A stretch of 62,537 nt of DNA from an uncultured Saprospiraceae bacterium (GCA_938015415.1 CALLPK010000064.1:1-62537); one strand, 5' to 3'; positions 19,044 through 28,453 are shown, numbered from the stretch's first letter. The notes: a model not told the origin generated them from the letters alone. Numbers and translations are program-made.

Positions 19044-22010
19044 ATGAAAAATGGAATGAAATTTTTACCAATGGTGCTCTTTATGCTACTTTCTGGCATA
19101 ATGCTAAATGCACAAACTTCTAACTACGAGACGACCGCGCGAACTCCTGGATACTGGACTTTTGGATTGAACGGAGGACTGGCTTACCAAACTTCTGATG
19201 TTCCCTTTACCACCGAAGGATGGGGAGCCGGTTTAACCCTTGCTAAAAATCTGTATTACCGACCTGGCAGTACTTTTTCCTTTGATCTCCGGGGACGTCT
19301 GCTTTACGCTGAAAGTTATGGTTTAGATCACGAACGATCTTACGGAATAACTCGTAATCCAGTCTTGAATGGTACCGAAGATCTTGATTATACAAAAGCC
19401 AATAACCAGACGGGATTTGTTTTTCAGAATAACCGGACTCATTTTGGAGAAATCGGACTGGAAGGAGTCTTACATTTTAATAAACTAAGAGAGAGAACAA
19501 ATATTAATCTTTCCCTCTTTGGAGGTGTTGGAATTGGTGGATACTGGGCCAGAACGGATCAGGAAGATAATGATGGAAATTTGTATTCTTCCGGGTATTT
19601 AGGAATTGATACGACCGCCTCCCGCTCGGTTATTCGCCGGGAGTTAAACGACATGCTGGATGGTTATCACGAAAGTGATGCCCAGGGTAATGAATTTGGA
19701 AATATTGGATTTATGCCTGGTGCTGGGGTGGAGTTGGGCTACCAACTTACGCCACGCTTTTCGCTGGGGTTGGGGCATAAAATCACCTTCACGCGTACCG
19801 ATGACTTTGACGGAGTAAGATACGACCACCAGAACAACCTTTCGACCGATAACGATTGGCATCACTATACCAACCTGAATTTGCGTTGGATTATTGATCC
19901 TAAAAAAGATAAGCAAAAAGGTCCTGAGGTGGATATCATAAACCCACAGAGAACATCGACTACGATCTACCAATCTTCTGCGTTTATCCGCGCTTCGGTA
20001 AAGCACGTAAATAATGCGATGGATATTGATCTGACGGTCAATGGTAAGTCCACCCCCTTTGATTATAACGAGAATATTTTAAAAAGTGAATTTTCCTTAC
20101 TGGAAGGAAAGAATACGGTTACCGTTAGTGCTTTCAATGCAGCGGGTAGTGACAGCGAAACAGTTACTATTATTTATGTAGATCGATTTAAAGAAGAGGA
20201 GCCAGTAACTAAAGTCGATCCTCCTCGAGTAAATGATCCAGTCATCGAAGATGTACCCGTGGTGGAGACACCCGTTACTCCTTATCCGATAGTGAAAATT
20301 ACCAGACCTTACCGCAATAGCGAAACGGTAGAGCAGGATCGTTATCAGGTTCAAGCAACCATTGAGAATGTTTATAACAAAAACGATGTTTATTTTACGA
20401 TAAATGGTCGGCGACAAGATAATTTCTCTTTACGAGGTACTCGTTTTGAATCTGATATTTATTTGAACGAAGGTAAGAATCGTATTAAAATTGAAGCACG
20501 TAATCAGCGAGGAACACGATCTGATCAGGCTAGTATTGAACTAGAAGAGATGGTCAAATTGATTAAACCTTTGGTAGAAATAACCAAGCCGTACCGTGAT
20601 CCTTACACAACCAAGAATAGCCGGGAAAGAATCGAGGCAACCGTTGGTCCACTTGACAATAACTGTAATATCCTTTTTAAAGTAAATGGAAGAAGTATCA
20701 GTGGATTTGATTATCGAGGAGATCGTTTTACGGGAAATGCAGACTTGAAAGAGGGGCGCAATGAAATAGAAGTAGTAGCGGCCAATGCAGCTGGAACTAG
20801 CTCAGATCGTACTATCATCTATTACGAAGTAGAGAGACAGATCGAAACGCCAAGGGTGAATATTACTACACCCAGACAACGTACTCGTACAGAAAAGGAG
20901 CGGATAGAAGTGAAAGCGACCACTGAGAATATCAGCAGTAAATCTGCAATTGATTTTATCGTCAATGGACGTAAGCAATATGACTTTAATTTTAATAGCC
21001 GTACCGGAAAAATAAGCAGTTTAGTTACCCTGGCAAAAGGAGATAATCGCATCGAAATCTCTGTTCGCAACCAGGATGGAAACGACCAGGATCGGGTAGA
21101 CGTTGAACACTACGTAGTGGTATCATCTCCTGATGTGAGAATTTCCAAGCCACGGAATCGAAGCAAGGTAGATCAGGCGAAAACGGCATTTTCAGGCACG
21201 GTGACTAATGTGGATCGTAAAGATCAGGTGGAATTATACCTAAATAGAAAAAGAGTATACGCATTTGGTTACTCAAATGGTCGGGTAACTGCAGATTTAA
21301 CCTTAGCAAAGGGTAAGAATCAGATCGTTCTTAAAGCTAGTAACGAAGGAGGTCAGGATGAAGCATCCGTAGCGGTGGATTATATCATGCCGGAGATTAA
21401 GATTATGAAGCCTAAAGTAAGCTTTACAATACCTTCTAAAAACATAACTACTAAGGAAAGCAGTTATAGGGTAACGGTCAAAGTGGAAAATGTAACCGAA
21501 AAGAGTAAGATGGAATTAAAGGTCAATGGTAAATCTGTATCCTTTAAATTCGATCGCCGGCGAAAGACCATTACCGCTTCGGTAAGATTAGCAAAAGGCA
21601 ACAATAAATTTGTTGCGACTGCTCGCAACGACTCAGGAACGGCGAGTGATCAGGTGACCATCAAAATGTCAGTAAACAAGCCCGTTGAGATAGCTGATGC
21701 GCCCGGTCAAGTTGGAACGATAAAATTAGCCAAGCCGGTTATTGACGCATTGACGATGAGCCAGCCCTCTGCGGATCCGTTTAATCCAAATACGGCGAAA
21801 ACAAGGATCGTAGGATTGCTGAAAAACGTAAAATCAAAATCCGAAATCACACTGACCATCAATGGCAGTCGGATCGATAATTATGATTTCAACGCGACTA
21901 CCGGACGTTTGGAAATCATTCATACCATTGGCAGAGGAACGCACACTGCTTTACTGAAGTTAAAGACCAAAGGAGGAACAACACAGAAAAGTACATCTAT
22001 TAGCTTCTAA
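19044..22010 (+). CDS. Exported beta-barrel protein with seven Ig-like repeats
   Basis: A 988-residue protein. The signal peptide (MKNGMKFLPMVLFMLLSGIM ... NAQ) precedes an outer-membrane barrel-like region (about residues 25-290: alternating aromatic strands such as YWTFGLNGGLAYQ and LGLGHKITFTRTDDF). Seven Ig-like repeats of 85-95 residues follow from about residue 295. Each has the pattern P-V-I-x-x-P ... V-N-G-x-x-x-x-F ... L-x-x-G-x-N-x-I-x-V-x-A-x-N-x-x-G-x-x-x-D. The repeats resemble Glucodextranase_B-type or Big-type beta sandwiches, but I cannot name the family. It has no T9SS tail, so the barrel is probably the anchor and the repeats extend into the periplasm or outward. It is a single gene with its own terminator. 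Confidence 0.8.
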   Translation: MKNGMKFLPMVLFMLLSGIMLNAQTSNYETTARTPGYWTFGLNGGLAYQTSDVPFTTEGWGAGLTLAKNLYYRPGSTFSFDLRGRLLYAESYGLDHERSYGITRNPVLNGTEDLDYTKANNQTGFVFQNNRTHFGEIGLEGVLHFNKLRERTNINLSLFGGVGIGGYWARTDQEDNDGNLYSSGYLGIDTTASRSVIRRELNDMLDGYHESDAQGNEFGNIGFMPGAGVELGYQLTPRFSLGLGHKITFTRTDDFDGVRYDHQNNLSTDNDWHHYTNLNLRWIIDPKKDKQKGPEVDIINPQRTSTTIYQSSAFIRASVKHVNNAMDIDLTVNGKSTPFDYNENILKSEFSLLEGKNTVTVSAFNAAGSDSETVTIIYVDRFKEEEPVTKVDPPRVNDPVIEDVPVVETPVTPYPIVKITRPYRNSETVEQDRYQVQATIENVYNKNDVYFTINGRRQDNFSLRGTRFESDIYLNEGKNRIKIEARNQRGTRSDQASIELEEMVKLIKPLVEITKPYRDPYTTKNSRERIEATVGPLDNNCNILFKVNGRSISGFDYRGDRFTGNADLKEGRNEIEVVAANAAGTSSDRTIIYYEVERQIETPRVNITTPRQRTRTEKERIEVKATTENISSKSAIDFIVNGRKQYDFNFNSRTGKISSLVTLAKGDNRIEISVRNQDGNDQDRVDVEHYVVVSSPDVRISKPRNRSKVDQAKTAFSGTVTNVDRKDQVELYLNRKRVYAFGYSNGRVTADLTLAKGKNQIVLKASNEGGQDEASVAVDYIMPEIKIMKPKVSFTIPSKNITTKESSYRVTVKVENVTEKSKMELKVNGKSVSFKFDRRRKTITASVRLAKGNNKFVATARNDSGTASDQVTIKMSVNKPVEIADAPGQVGTIKLAKPVIDALTMSQPSADPFNPNTAKTRIVGLLKNVKSKSEITLTINGSRIDNYDFNATTGRLEIIHTIGRGTHTALLKLKTKGGTTQKSTSISF

Positions 22011-22040
22011 AAATTTAAATTAAATTGAGGAGTATTTTAG

Positions 22041-22075
22041 AGAGCGGTTTCACGAATGTGGAGCCGCTCTTTTTA
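22041..22075 (+). terminator. Terminator of the Ig-repeat barrel gene
   Basis: AGAGCGG and CCGCTCT form a stem with a long loop, followed by TTTTT. Confidence 0.75.
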
Positions 22076-22246
22076 CTTTTTAAGGCCGGTTATTAGTCAC
22101 GATTTTCATCAAGTTGACGCATAAAATAAAGCATAATATAAGGTTAATGGCACAAAAGTTGTTTCTGAAAGAATAGAAATCTCCCCTCTGTTTATTCCCC
22201 TCGATTAAGTCTCCTGCTTTTTATAACCATAAAAATAACCATTAGA

Positions 22247-23506
22247 ATGCTGACATTTCTACCACGCGCTAAGCCGCTTTCCCTAGTCTTATTTTTAAGT
22301 ATTTTTTCGTTGTCTAATTCCACCGGTCTCTCTGCTCAAGAAGCAGAAGAAGGGACTAAAATAATGACCGCTAACACTAATTATCAAGATAACTTTGGGA
22401 AATCTGTGGCCGTTTCTGGAAATTATAGCATCATTGGTGCATGGACGGATGATGAGCGAGGCCCGGAAGCCGGAGCGGCATATATTTATTTTCGTGCGGA
22501 TGAAAAAACGGATCATTGGATCTTAAAAGAAAGACTGCTGGCTTCAGATGGAGAAGCATTTAATAATTTTGGGGGGAAGGTTGCGATAGAAGGAGATTAT
22601 GCTTTTGTTGCCGCACAAGGCAATGATGATTTTGCCGGAGCAATATATATATTTAAACGAGAGGCAGAAGGGGAAGATGTTTGGACGGAGATTCAAAAAA
22701 TTACCGCACCTGATAAATCTTCCGGAGATTATTTTGGCACCAGCATCACTGTGAATAACGGACGGATGGCGGTCGGTGCTTACGGAGAAGATGATAAAGG
22801 TCGATCAGCCGGAGCGGTTTACACTTATGAGCTAAATGAGGACCAATGGAAATTTGAAACCAAGATTCATGATCAGGAAGGTGCTGCAAATGACCGGTTT
22901 GGCAGCAGTGTTGTCTTAAACCAGAATACCCTGATTGTGGGTGCTAATCGAGATAATAAAGCTGGATCTATCATTATTTTTGAGAAAAAAGAATCAGGCT
23001 GGAATCAGACGTTGAAAATATTTTCTTCTGATGGAAAAGCAAAAGATCGATTCGGTTGTAGTCTTGCCCTCTCTGGTGACTATCTGGCGGTAGGAGCCGA
23101 TGGGGCAGAAGGATTTATGGGCGCCGTTTATATTTTTGAAAAAAATCTTGGTGGGGCGAACAACTGGGGTGAAGTAAAAAAAATTCAACCGATAGATGCA
23201 GATAGCGATGATCGTTTTGGTAAAACAATTGCAATGAGTGGAAATTACTTACTAGTAGGTAGTGAGGGACACGAAATGGGAATGGGCGCGACCTATCTTT
23301 TCAGGAAAGATAAAGAGGGCGAGAATCAATGGGGACTGGCTAATAAAATGAATGCCATGGATGGTTCACCACGGGATTTATTCGGAAGTAGTGTGGCCAT
23401 GTCAGGAGAAGATATCTTTATTGGTGCTTACCAATCCGATCGAAAGGGTGGAGCATACGTTTTTAGAGCGGAAGATAAATCGATCCTTGCGAGCAAGGAC
23501 GATTAA
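22247..23506 (+). CDS. Exported FG-GAP repeat (beta-propeller) protein
   Basis: A 419-residue protein with a signal peptide (LSLVLFLSIFSLSNSTGLSA) and seven FG-GAP_2 type blades. Each follows the pattern D-x-F-G-x-S-V-A-x-S-G-x-Y-x-x-x-G-A ... G-A-x-Y-I-F (for example DRFGKTIAMSGNYLLVGSE). It is probably an extracellular or surface protein. There is no T9SS tail (it ends ASKDD). The propeller may bind a ligand or partner; function is unknown. It is monocistronic between two terminators. Confidence 0.88.
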   Translation: MLTFLPRAKPLSLVLFLSIFSLSNSTGLSAQEAEEGTKIMTANTNYQDNFGKSVAVSGNYSIIGAWTDDERGPEAGAAYIYFRADEKTDHWILKERLLASDGEAFNNFGGKVAIEGDYAFVAAQGNDDFAGAIYIFKREAEGEDVWTEIQKITAPDKSSGDYFGTSITVNNGRMAVGAYGEDDKGRSAGAVYTYELNEDQWKFETKIHDQEGAANDRFGSSVVLNQNTLIVGANRDNKAGSIIIFEKKESGWNQTLKIFSSDGKAKDRFGCSLALSGDYLAVGADGAEGFMGAVYIFEKNLGGANNWGEVKKIQPIDADSDDRFGKTIAMSGNYLLVGSEGHEMGMGATYLFRKDKEGENQWGLANKMNAMDGSPRDLFGSSVAMSGEDIFIGAYQSDRKGGAYVFRAEDKSILASKDD

Positions 23507-23532
23507 AATTTTAAATTAAATAGAATATATAA

Positions 23533-23571
23533 AACAGCGGAAATGACTTTGGTCACTTCCGCTGTTTTTTA
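23533..23571 (+). terminator. Terminator of the FG-GAP gene
   Basis: ACAGCGGAA..TGA and TCA..TTCCGCTGT form a long stem, followed by a T-run. Confidence 0.85.
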
Positions 23572-23733
23572 TTTTATGGGAATTAGGATTTCGTCTGGCA
23601 GTGTGACAAGTTTCGGAAAGTAAGTGTAAAATATAATATGCTTCTAGCATTTTGCTACTTGCTTCCCTCAGATACAATTGGAGAGAGCAAAAAGTAAGAA
23701 GCAAAAAGCAAAAAATCACTATTATACATTTAA

Positions 23734-23752
23734 ACCTGCCTTTCAGGTCGGT
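23734..23752. repeat. Small CCTGCC/AGGTCGGT hairpin
   Basis: ACCTGCC, a TTTC loop, then AGGTCGGT form a short imperfect hairpin just beyond the 3' end of the SDR gene. It resembles the hairpin at 26978-27005 and may be a REP-like fragment. Confidence 0.35.
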
Positions 23753-23782
23753 AGGGATGCTACTGTTTTTTAAGCGACTGCT

Positions 23783-24484
23783 CTACAAATCTCCCAATTG
23801 TGGCCTTAAAATAATCTCTTCCATTACAGCGGATTTACTCATCTGCCAGGCACCCCAGATTGCTTCGGCTACGTCATTGGCCTGCATGAGTCTTTTTTTC
23901 GGCAAGTCTACTCCGGCCCAGGAAGCTGACCAGGTAGCACCCGGTAAAATGGCGCTGACCCGAACACCCTTATCTTTTAGTTCTTCCCGCAAGACTTTAG
24001 AAAAACCATAGAGCGCAAATTTAGAAATACTGTAAGAGCCGCCATTAGGATAGGCGATCTTACTGGCAATAGAACACATATTGAAAATATAACCTGATTT
24101 GCGACGTACCATGACGGGCGCAATGGCGCGGCTTAGATGATACGCAGAGTAAAGGTTGGTGTTGATCTGACTTTCGAGCGTTCCTTCTTTTTCTTTTAAA
24201 ATTTCACCAGGCAGAAAGACGCCCGCATTATTGACCAGAATATCTATTTGCTTCCAGTGTTTTTTAACAAAAGTTGCAAAAGCACTCACCTGTTTAGGTT
24301 TGCTCATATCTGTTTTTTTGGTAAGAATTTGAATCTTGGGATAGATTTTCGCTAATTCTTTTTTACATTCCTTAAGATCGGTTGCATTTCGAGCACAAAG
24401 TGCCAGATTAAAGCCCTGGTGGGCAAATTTTTCAGCGATGGCGCGACCAATTCCCTTGGTTCCTCCCGTAATAATGATATTCAT
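23783..24484 (-). CDS. Short-chain dehydrogenase/reductase
   Basis: A 233-residue classical SDR with cofactor motif ITGGTKGIGRAIA at the N-terminus, NNAG in the fourth strand and the active-site YSISK (Tyr and Lys). The substrate is unknown. The start at 24484 (MNIIITGG) was preferred over an in-frame start 28 codons upstream because the upstream part carries no homology and overlaps the promoter region. It is divergent from mlaE with overlapping control regions. Confidence 0.9.
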   Translation of the reverse strand: MNIIITGGTKGIGRAIAEKFAHQGFNLALCARNATDLKECKKELAKIYPKIQILTKKTDMSKPKQVSAFATFVKKHWKQIDILVNNAGVFLPGEILKEKEGTLESQINTNLYSAYHLSRAIAPVMVRRKSGYIFNMCSIASKIAYPNGGSYSISKFALYGFSKVLREELKDKGVRVSAILPGATWSASWAGVDLPKKRLMQANDVAEAIWGAWQMSKSAVMEEIILRPQLGDL

Positions 24485-24594
24485 AGTTTTTTTTAACAAT
24501 AATAAAAAAAAAGAACGAACTCTTAACCAAATACGGCTTAAGTGCGTTAAAACAATGCAATCAAACAAATAAAGAAAATATAAATCACACTAAA

Positions 24595-24616
24595 CAAAGT
24601 TATTTCTTTATTTTTG
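24595..24616. promoter_or_regulatory. Back-to-back -7 elements for the SDR gene (-) and mlaE (+)
   Basis: TAACTTTG on the reverse strand (24595-24602) serves the SDR gene and TATTTTTG on the forward strand (24609-24616) serves mlaE. They are 6 nt apart, so the two polymerases would compete for the same site. Confidence 0.6.
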
Positions 24617-24652
24617 CGGCCCAATTTCAACATTCCTCAGGAATAAAAATCT

Positions 24653-25399
24653 ATGTTCAAAAGCTTGTTTTTTCATATTGGTCAATATTTGCTGTTACTA
24701 AAACAGGCGATCGCCCGACCCGAGAAGCCCGCCATGTACTGGAAGGAAATGATGAGACAGATGAATGATATTGGCATCGGTTCACTAATTATTGTTTGCC
24801 TGATCTCTGTATTTATTGGAGCGGTGACCGCGGTACAATTCTCCTATCAGTTGCAGGATAGTTTTATTCCGCCTTATTATATCGGTTATATTGTGCGAGA
24901 TACCACGATTATTGAAATGGCACCGATGATCACTTGTCTGGTTTTAGCCGGCAAAGTAGGGTCAAATATCGCCGCTGAAATCGGAGGAATGCGGCAAAAA
25001 GAGCATATTGACGCCATGGAAATTATGGGTGTTAACACCGCAGCTTACCTGATTACTCCTAAAATTCTCGCTGCGATAGTGGTCATTCCGATGCTGGTTT
25101 GTGTGGCTGCGTTTATGAGTATTACCGGTGGTCTGATCGCCAGTGTAGCGGGTGGAATGATTACGCAGGGGGATTACATTTTGGGGCTACAATCCTTCTT
25201 TGTACCTTATAACGTTTTTATGATGTTTGTTAAAGCGGTGGTTTTTGCTTTTATCCTGACCAGTGTCGCCGCCTATCAGGGATACTATGTAAAAGGTGGG
25301 AGTATCGAACTTGGGGCTGCCAGTACTCAGGCGGTGGTTTATAGTAACATCATGATTCTGCTGTCAGATTATATGATTGCTATGTTATTAACGCAATAG
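24653..25399 (+). CDS. mlaE: MlaE family ABC transporter permease (lipid transport)
   Basis: A 248-residue inner-membrane permease of typical length. It has the family core VQFSYQ, VRDTTIIEMAPMITCLVLAG, GSNIAAEIGGMR and the region TEQIDAM-like EHIDAMEIMGVNTAAYLI. It moves phospholipids between inner and outer membranes with the MlaF ATPase. mlaF begins 6 nt after its stop. No MlaD (MCE) gene follows. Confidence 0.93.
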   Translation: MFKSLFFHIGQYLLLLKQAIARPEKPAMYWKEMMRQMNDIGIGSLIIVCLISVFIGAVTAVQFSYQLQDSFIPPYYIGYIVRDTTIIEMAPMITCLVLAGKVGSNIAAEIGGMRQKEHIDAMEIMGVNTAAYLITPKILAAIVVIPMLVCVAAFMSITGGLIASVAGGMITQGDYILGLQSFFVPYNVFMMFVKAVVFAFILTSVAAYQGYYVKGGSIELGAASTQAVVYSNIMILLSDYMIAMLLTQ

Positions 25400-25405
25400 A
25401 AAATT

Positions 25406-26176
25406 ATGATCATTGCTGAAAATGTGTTCAAGTCTTTCGGAGAGACTAATGTACTGAAAGGTATTACTACTAGTTTTTACGCAGGTAAAAACAATCTTAT
25501 TATTGGAAAGAGTGGAGCAGGAAAAACAGTACTGCTGAAACTTTTGGTAGGACTCCTGGAACCGACGGAAGGGAGAATTATGTACGGAGATCGAGATTTT
25601 ACCGCCATGGACAAAAAGTCGAAACGGGCGATCAGAATGGAGGTAGGAATGCTTTTTCAAGGGTCCGCTTTGTTTGATTCTATGACGGTAGAAGAAAATA
25701 TCCGATTCCCTCTGGATATGTTTACAAATAAAACTAAAAAAGAAAAACTGGATCGGGTTAATTATTGTCTCGATCGGGTTGAAATGATTGGTGTCAACGA
25801 TCGTTATCCAAGTGAGACCAGTGGTGGTATGCAAAAAAGAGTTGGAATTGCCAGGGCCATTGTTCTGGAACCTAAATACTTATTTTGTGATGAACCGAAC
25901 TCGGGACTTGACCCCAAAACCGCTTTGCTAATTGACGAGTTGATACAGAGTATTACCTACGAAAATAATATCACGACGGTCATTAATACCCATGATATGA
26001 ATTCCGTAATGGGGATTGGCGACAACATAGCGCTGCTCAATCAAGGTCAGATAGCCTGGCATGGTAATAAAAATGAGGTAATGGATACCGATAACACGTT
26101 TTTGGAAAATTTTATTTTCGCATCTCCTTTTTTGCAACGATTGCGCAACGATGCTTTAGCCAACCGACGTTCCTGA
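25406..26176 (+). CDS. mlaF: MlaF family ABC transporter ATP-binding protein
   Basis: A 256-residue ATPase with Walker A GKSGAGKT (34-41), ABC signature SGGMQKR, Walker B YLFCDEP and the H-loop NTHDM. It powers MlaE. The SGGMQKR form of the signature is typical of MlaF/Mkl-type proteins. It is the second gene of a two-gene operon. Confidence 0.94.
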   Translation: MIIAENVFKSFGETNVLKGITTSFYAGKNNLIIGKSGAGKTVLLKLLVGLLEPTEGRIMYGDRDFTAMDKKSKRAIRMEVGMLFQGSALFDSMTVEENIRFPLDMFTNKTKKEKLDRVNYCLDRVEMIGVNDRYPSETSGGMQKRVGIARAIVLEPKYLFCDEPNSGLDPKTALLIDELIQSITYENNITTVINTHDMNSVMGIGDNIALLNQGQIAWHGNKNEVMDTDNTFLENFIFASPFLQRLRNDALANRRS

Positions 26177-26353
26177 ATCCGACACTTCGAGACCGGATCT
26201 GCGTGCTGAAACAGGTAAAGGTACATCTAATGAATCATTTGATCTATTTATTTTAGATACAGAGGTTGTTGTTTTATCTGACTGTTCCATCAAGAATATG
26301 GTAGAAAAGCAGACACTAGTTAGGGTAATCAAGAAAAGTAAAAATAAAGACAT
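26156..26353 (-). CDS. Possible small membrane peptide (65 aa), doubtful
   Basis: The frame begins MSLFLLFLITLTSVCFSTIF, a plausible membrane segment or signal, followed by a polar Ser/Thr-rich tail. It overlaps the last 21 bases of mlaF on the opposite strand. No recognised family, no TAnnTTTG upstream, and the region is AT-rich, so it may be chance. Confidence 0.2.
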   Translation of the reverse strand: MSLFLLFLITLTSVCFSTIFLMEQSDKTTTSVSKINRSNDSLDVPLPVSARRSGLEVSDSGTSVG

Positions 26354-26752
26354 TGCAATTCATTTTAGCTCATGGATAAATATCTATGATTTTAACCTAA
26401 ACACTGCCAGAACAGGGTAAAAGTCAATTTATCATAAGGACCAGTAGTAGAAAGTATTACTGGGTTTTTAAAAGATGGGGATAGCTAAAGGCTAAATTAA
26501 AAGACAATTATACATTGTAATTTAATTATATTCAAGTAAATTAATTTTTTAGGTGACAACCTATTTTAGGAAGTTAACCGATTAAAATTAAGCTCAAAAT
26601 AAAGTCATCGGTGATTTTCTTATTAAAAGGTATCATTGCTTGAGGGAAAGGAAGCTAATAGATTATTCAAGAAGAATAGCAAAAAAGAATATTTTTTTCC
26701 TGTGACAGAAAATTCTTCTATTGGGAACCCTTTTTAATCCAAAAAATGTTAT
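26177..26752. other. AT-rich intergenic region after mlaF
   Basis: About 575 bases with no confident gene. An unstarted frame follows mlaF in the +1 phase to about 26420 but has no homology I recognise. I see no terminator with a clear T-run. Confidence 0.5.
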
Positions 26753-26760
26753 TAACTTTG
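26753..26760 (+). promoter_or_regulatory. -7 promoter element of tRNA-Leu (TAACTTTG)
   Basis: TAnnTTTG match ending 11 nt before the mature tRNA 5' end. Confidence 0.6.
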
Positions 26761-26771
26761 CAAATCCAACC

Positions 26772-26856
26772 ACCCACGTGGCGGAATTGGTAGACGCGCT
26801 AGGTTGAGGGCCTAGTGTCCGAATAGGACGTGCTGGTTCGATTCCAGTCGTGGGTA
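26772..26856 (+). tRNA. tRNA-Leu (GAG)
   Basis: The acceptor stem ACCCACG pairs with CGTGGGT. The anticodon stem CTAGG/CCTAG encloses the loop TTGAGGG, giving anticodon GAG. A class II variable arm and the T loop TTCGATT are present. The discriminator is A and CCA is not encoded. Confidence 0.96.
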
Positions 26857-26857
26857 C

Positions 26858-26888
26858 AAAGGCTTTGTCAGTAATGATGAAGCCTTTT
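26858..26888 (+). terminator. Terminator after tRNA-Leu
   Basis: AAAGGCTT and AAGCCTTTT pair across a 14-nt loop, directly after the tRNA. Confidence 0.6.
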
Positions 26889-26977
26889 CTATTAGTATGA
26901 GATCAAATTCAGTACAGCGTATCAAATAAGAATTTCATTTTACAGATTTCTTCATTGGAATTTTCGTTGAAATTGTT

Positions 26978-27005
26978 ACCTGCCTGCAAACGCAGGAAGT
27001 CAGGT
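26978..27005. repeat. Nested CCTGCCTGC/GCAGG..CAGG hairpin
   Basis: ACCTG-CCTGC, an AAAC loop, GCAGG, then CAGGT after a 4-nt bulge. It is a REP-like imperfect palindrome in the leader region of the Nudix gene. Confidence 0.4.
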
Positions 27006-27035
27006 TGAATTTTTTTTAAAGAATACCACTAGCCT

Positions 27036-27581
27036 ATGTCTTCTTATCAACTTTTAAAATCTGAAGCCGGTCCCGATTTGGGAATATTTAAAATCCGGTT
27101 TGATTACCAAAAAAATAACCGCAACCAACACGTCTTGAAGGCAACAGTTCTGGAAGCGCCGGACTCTGCCAATGTCGTAGCCATCACCCCTAATCAGGAG
27201 ATTATTCTGGTTCGCCAATATAGGTTTGGAATAGGCCGGGAGACTTTAGAGATTCCGGGAGGAATGGTGGATAAAGGAGAAGATATTTCTGCTGCTTGCG
27301 CCCGGGAATTGCTCGAAGAGACCGGTTATGCTTCCAGTCAATGGCGTTATTTAGGCCCGATTCAATCTAATCCTGTTTTTATGGATAGTTTACTTCACCA
27401 ATACATCGCTACGGAGACCGTACTTGTAAAACAAACACTCCAGTTGGATCCTGCCGAACAAATTGAAGTAGTTTGTCTCCCTCAGGCAGAAGTCAGAAAA
27501 CTAATTCTAGATCGCACCATTCAACATCCGCATACCCTTACGGCACTGATGCAGTATTTTTGGGAAATAGATCGTAGGTAA
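27036..27581 (+). CDS. Nudix hydrolase (ADP-ribose pyrophosphatase-like)
   Basis: A 181-residue protein with a complete Nudix box: G76 x5 E82 x7 R90 E91 L x E94 E95 x G97. The preceding LVRQYRFGIGRETLEIPGG is typical of ADP-sugar pyrophosphatases. It probably hydrolyses ADP-ribose or a related nucleoside diphosphate sugar. A single gene. Confidence 0.92.
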   Translation: MSSYQLLKSEAGPDLGIFKIRFDYQKNNRNQHVLKATVLEAPDSANVVAITPNQEIILVRQYRFGIGRETLEIPGGMVDKGEDISAACARELLEETGYASSQWRYLGPIQSNPVFMDSLLHQYIATETVLVKQTLQLDPAEQIEVVCLPQAEVRKLILDRTIQHPHTLTALMQYFWEIDRR

Positions 27582-27601
27582 GACTCATTTAAAAATTTTA
27601 C

Positions 27602-27609
27602 TAAATTTG
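27602..27609 (+). promoter_or_regulatory. -7 promoter element of the DUF1080 gene (TAAATTTG)
   Basis: TAnnTTTG match about 115 nt upstream of the start codon. Confidence 0.45.
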
Positions 27610-27724
27610 TGAGAGCTGTCTGTTGGCAAATATTAATTATCAATGATTTAGTCGTAATTATTTTGCCAGAATGTGGGATTTTTTTATATAAATTTTCAGT
27701 AAAACTTCTAAGAAATACATTTTT

Positions 27725-28453
27725 ATGAGAAATATAGCTTCCCTATTCGTTGTTTTAATACTGGTGCAATCCCTTACTGCTCAGACCACAGACCCCAAAG
27801 ATACGGAGGTCTGGGAGCCAGAACCGAGGGTCGTTACGCCTGGAAAAATGAATACGGCACCTTCGGATGCTATTGTGATTTTTGATGGTAAAGACCTTAA
27901 GGCATTTACAGATTTATCAGGTAATCCGGTCAACTGGACGCTAGCAGACGGTGCGATGACAGTAAAACCCGGAACGGGAGATATTCAGACCCGACAATAT
28001 TTTGGTGATATGCAGTTGCATCTTGAATGGCGATCTCCGAAAGTAGTGGAAAGCGAAGGGCAGGGTAGAGGCAATAGTGGCGTATTTTTACAGTCTCGCT
28101 ACGAAGTACAAATTCTGGATAGTTACGAAAATCGCACCTATTCCAATGGGCAGGCTGGTGCGGTTTATAAGCAGCATATGCCTCTGGTAAATGCTGCGCT
28201 CGCACCGGGAGAATGGCAAGTATATGACATTGTTTTTCGGGCGCCACGCTTTAATAAAGACGGTATAAAAACATCGTCTGCCTACGTGACCGTTATTCAT
28301 AATGGAGTGGTTATTCAAAATCATGCGGAAATAATGGGGACCACCGAGTACATTGGTATGCCTAAAAACGAGGCGCACGGTAAAGCTCCCATCAAATTGC
28401 AAGATCATAGTAACTTGGTCAGTTATCGTAATATTTGGGTAAGAGAGTTATAA
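27725..28453 (+). CDS. Exported DUF1080 (3-keto-disaccharide hydrolase-like) protein
   Basis: A 242-residue protein with signal peptide MRNIASLFVVLILVQSLTAQ and one DUF1080 jelly-roll domain (DAIVIFDGKDLKAF ... NWTLADGAMTVKPG ... GDMQLHLEWRSP ... GNSGVFLQSRYEVQILDSY). Members bind or cleave glycosides, and some act on 3-ketosugars. It is probably periplasmic. Substrate unknown. Confidence 0.9.
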   Translation: MRNIASLFVVLILVQSLTAQTTDPKDTEVWEPEPRVVTPGKMNTAPSDAIVIFDGKDLKAFTDLSGNPVNWTLADGAMTVKPGTGDIQTRQYFGDMQLHLEWRSPKVVESEGQGRGNSGVFLQSRYEVQILDSYENRTYSNGQAGAVYKQHMPLVNAALAPGEWQVYDIVFRAPRFNKDGIKTSSAYVTVIHNGVVIQNHAEIMGTTEYIGMPKNEAHGKAPIKLQDHSNLVSYRNIWVREL

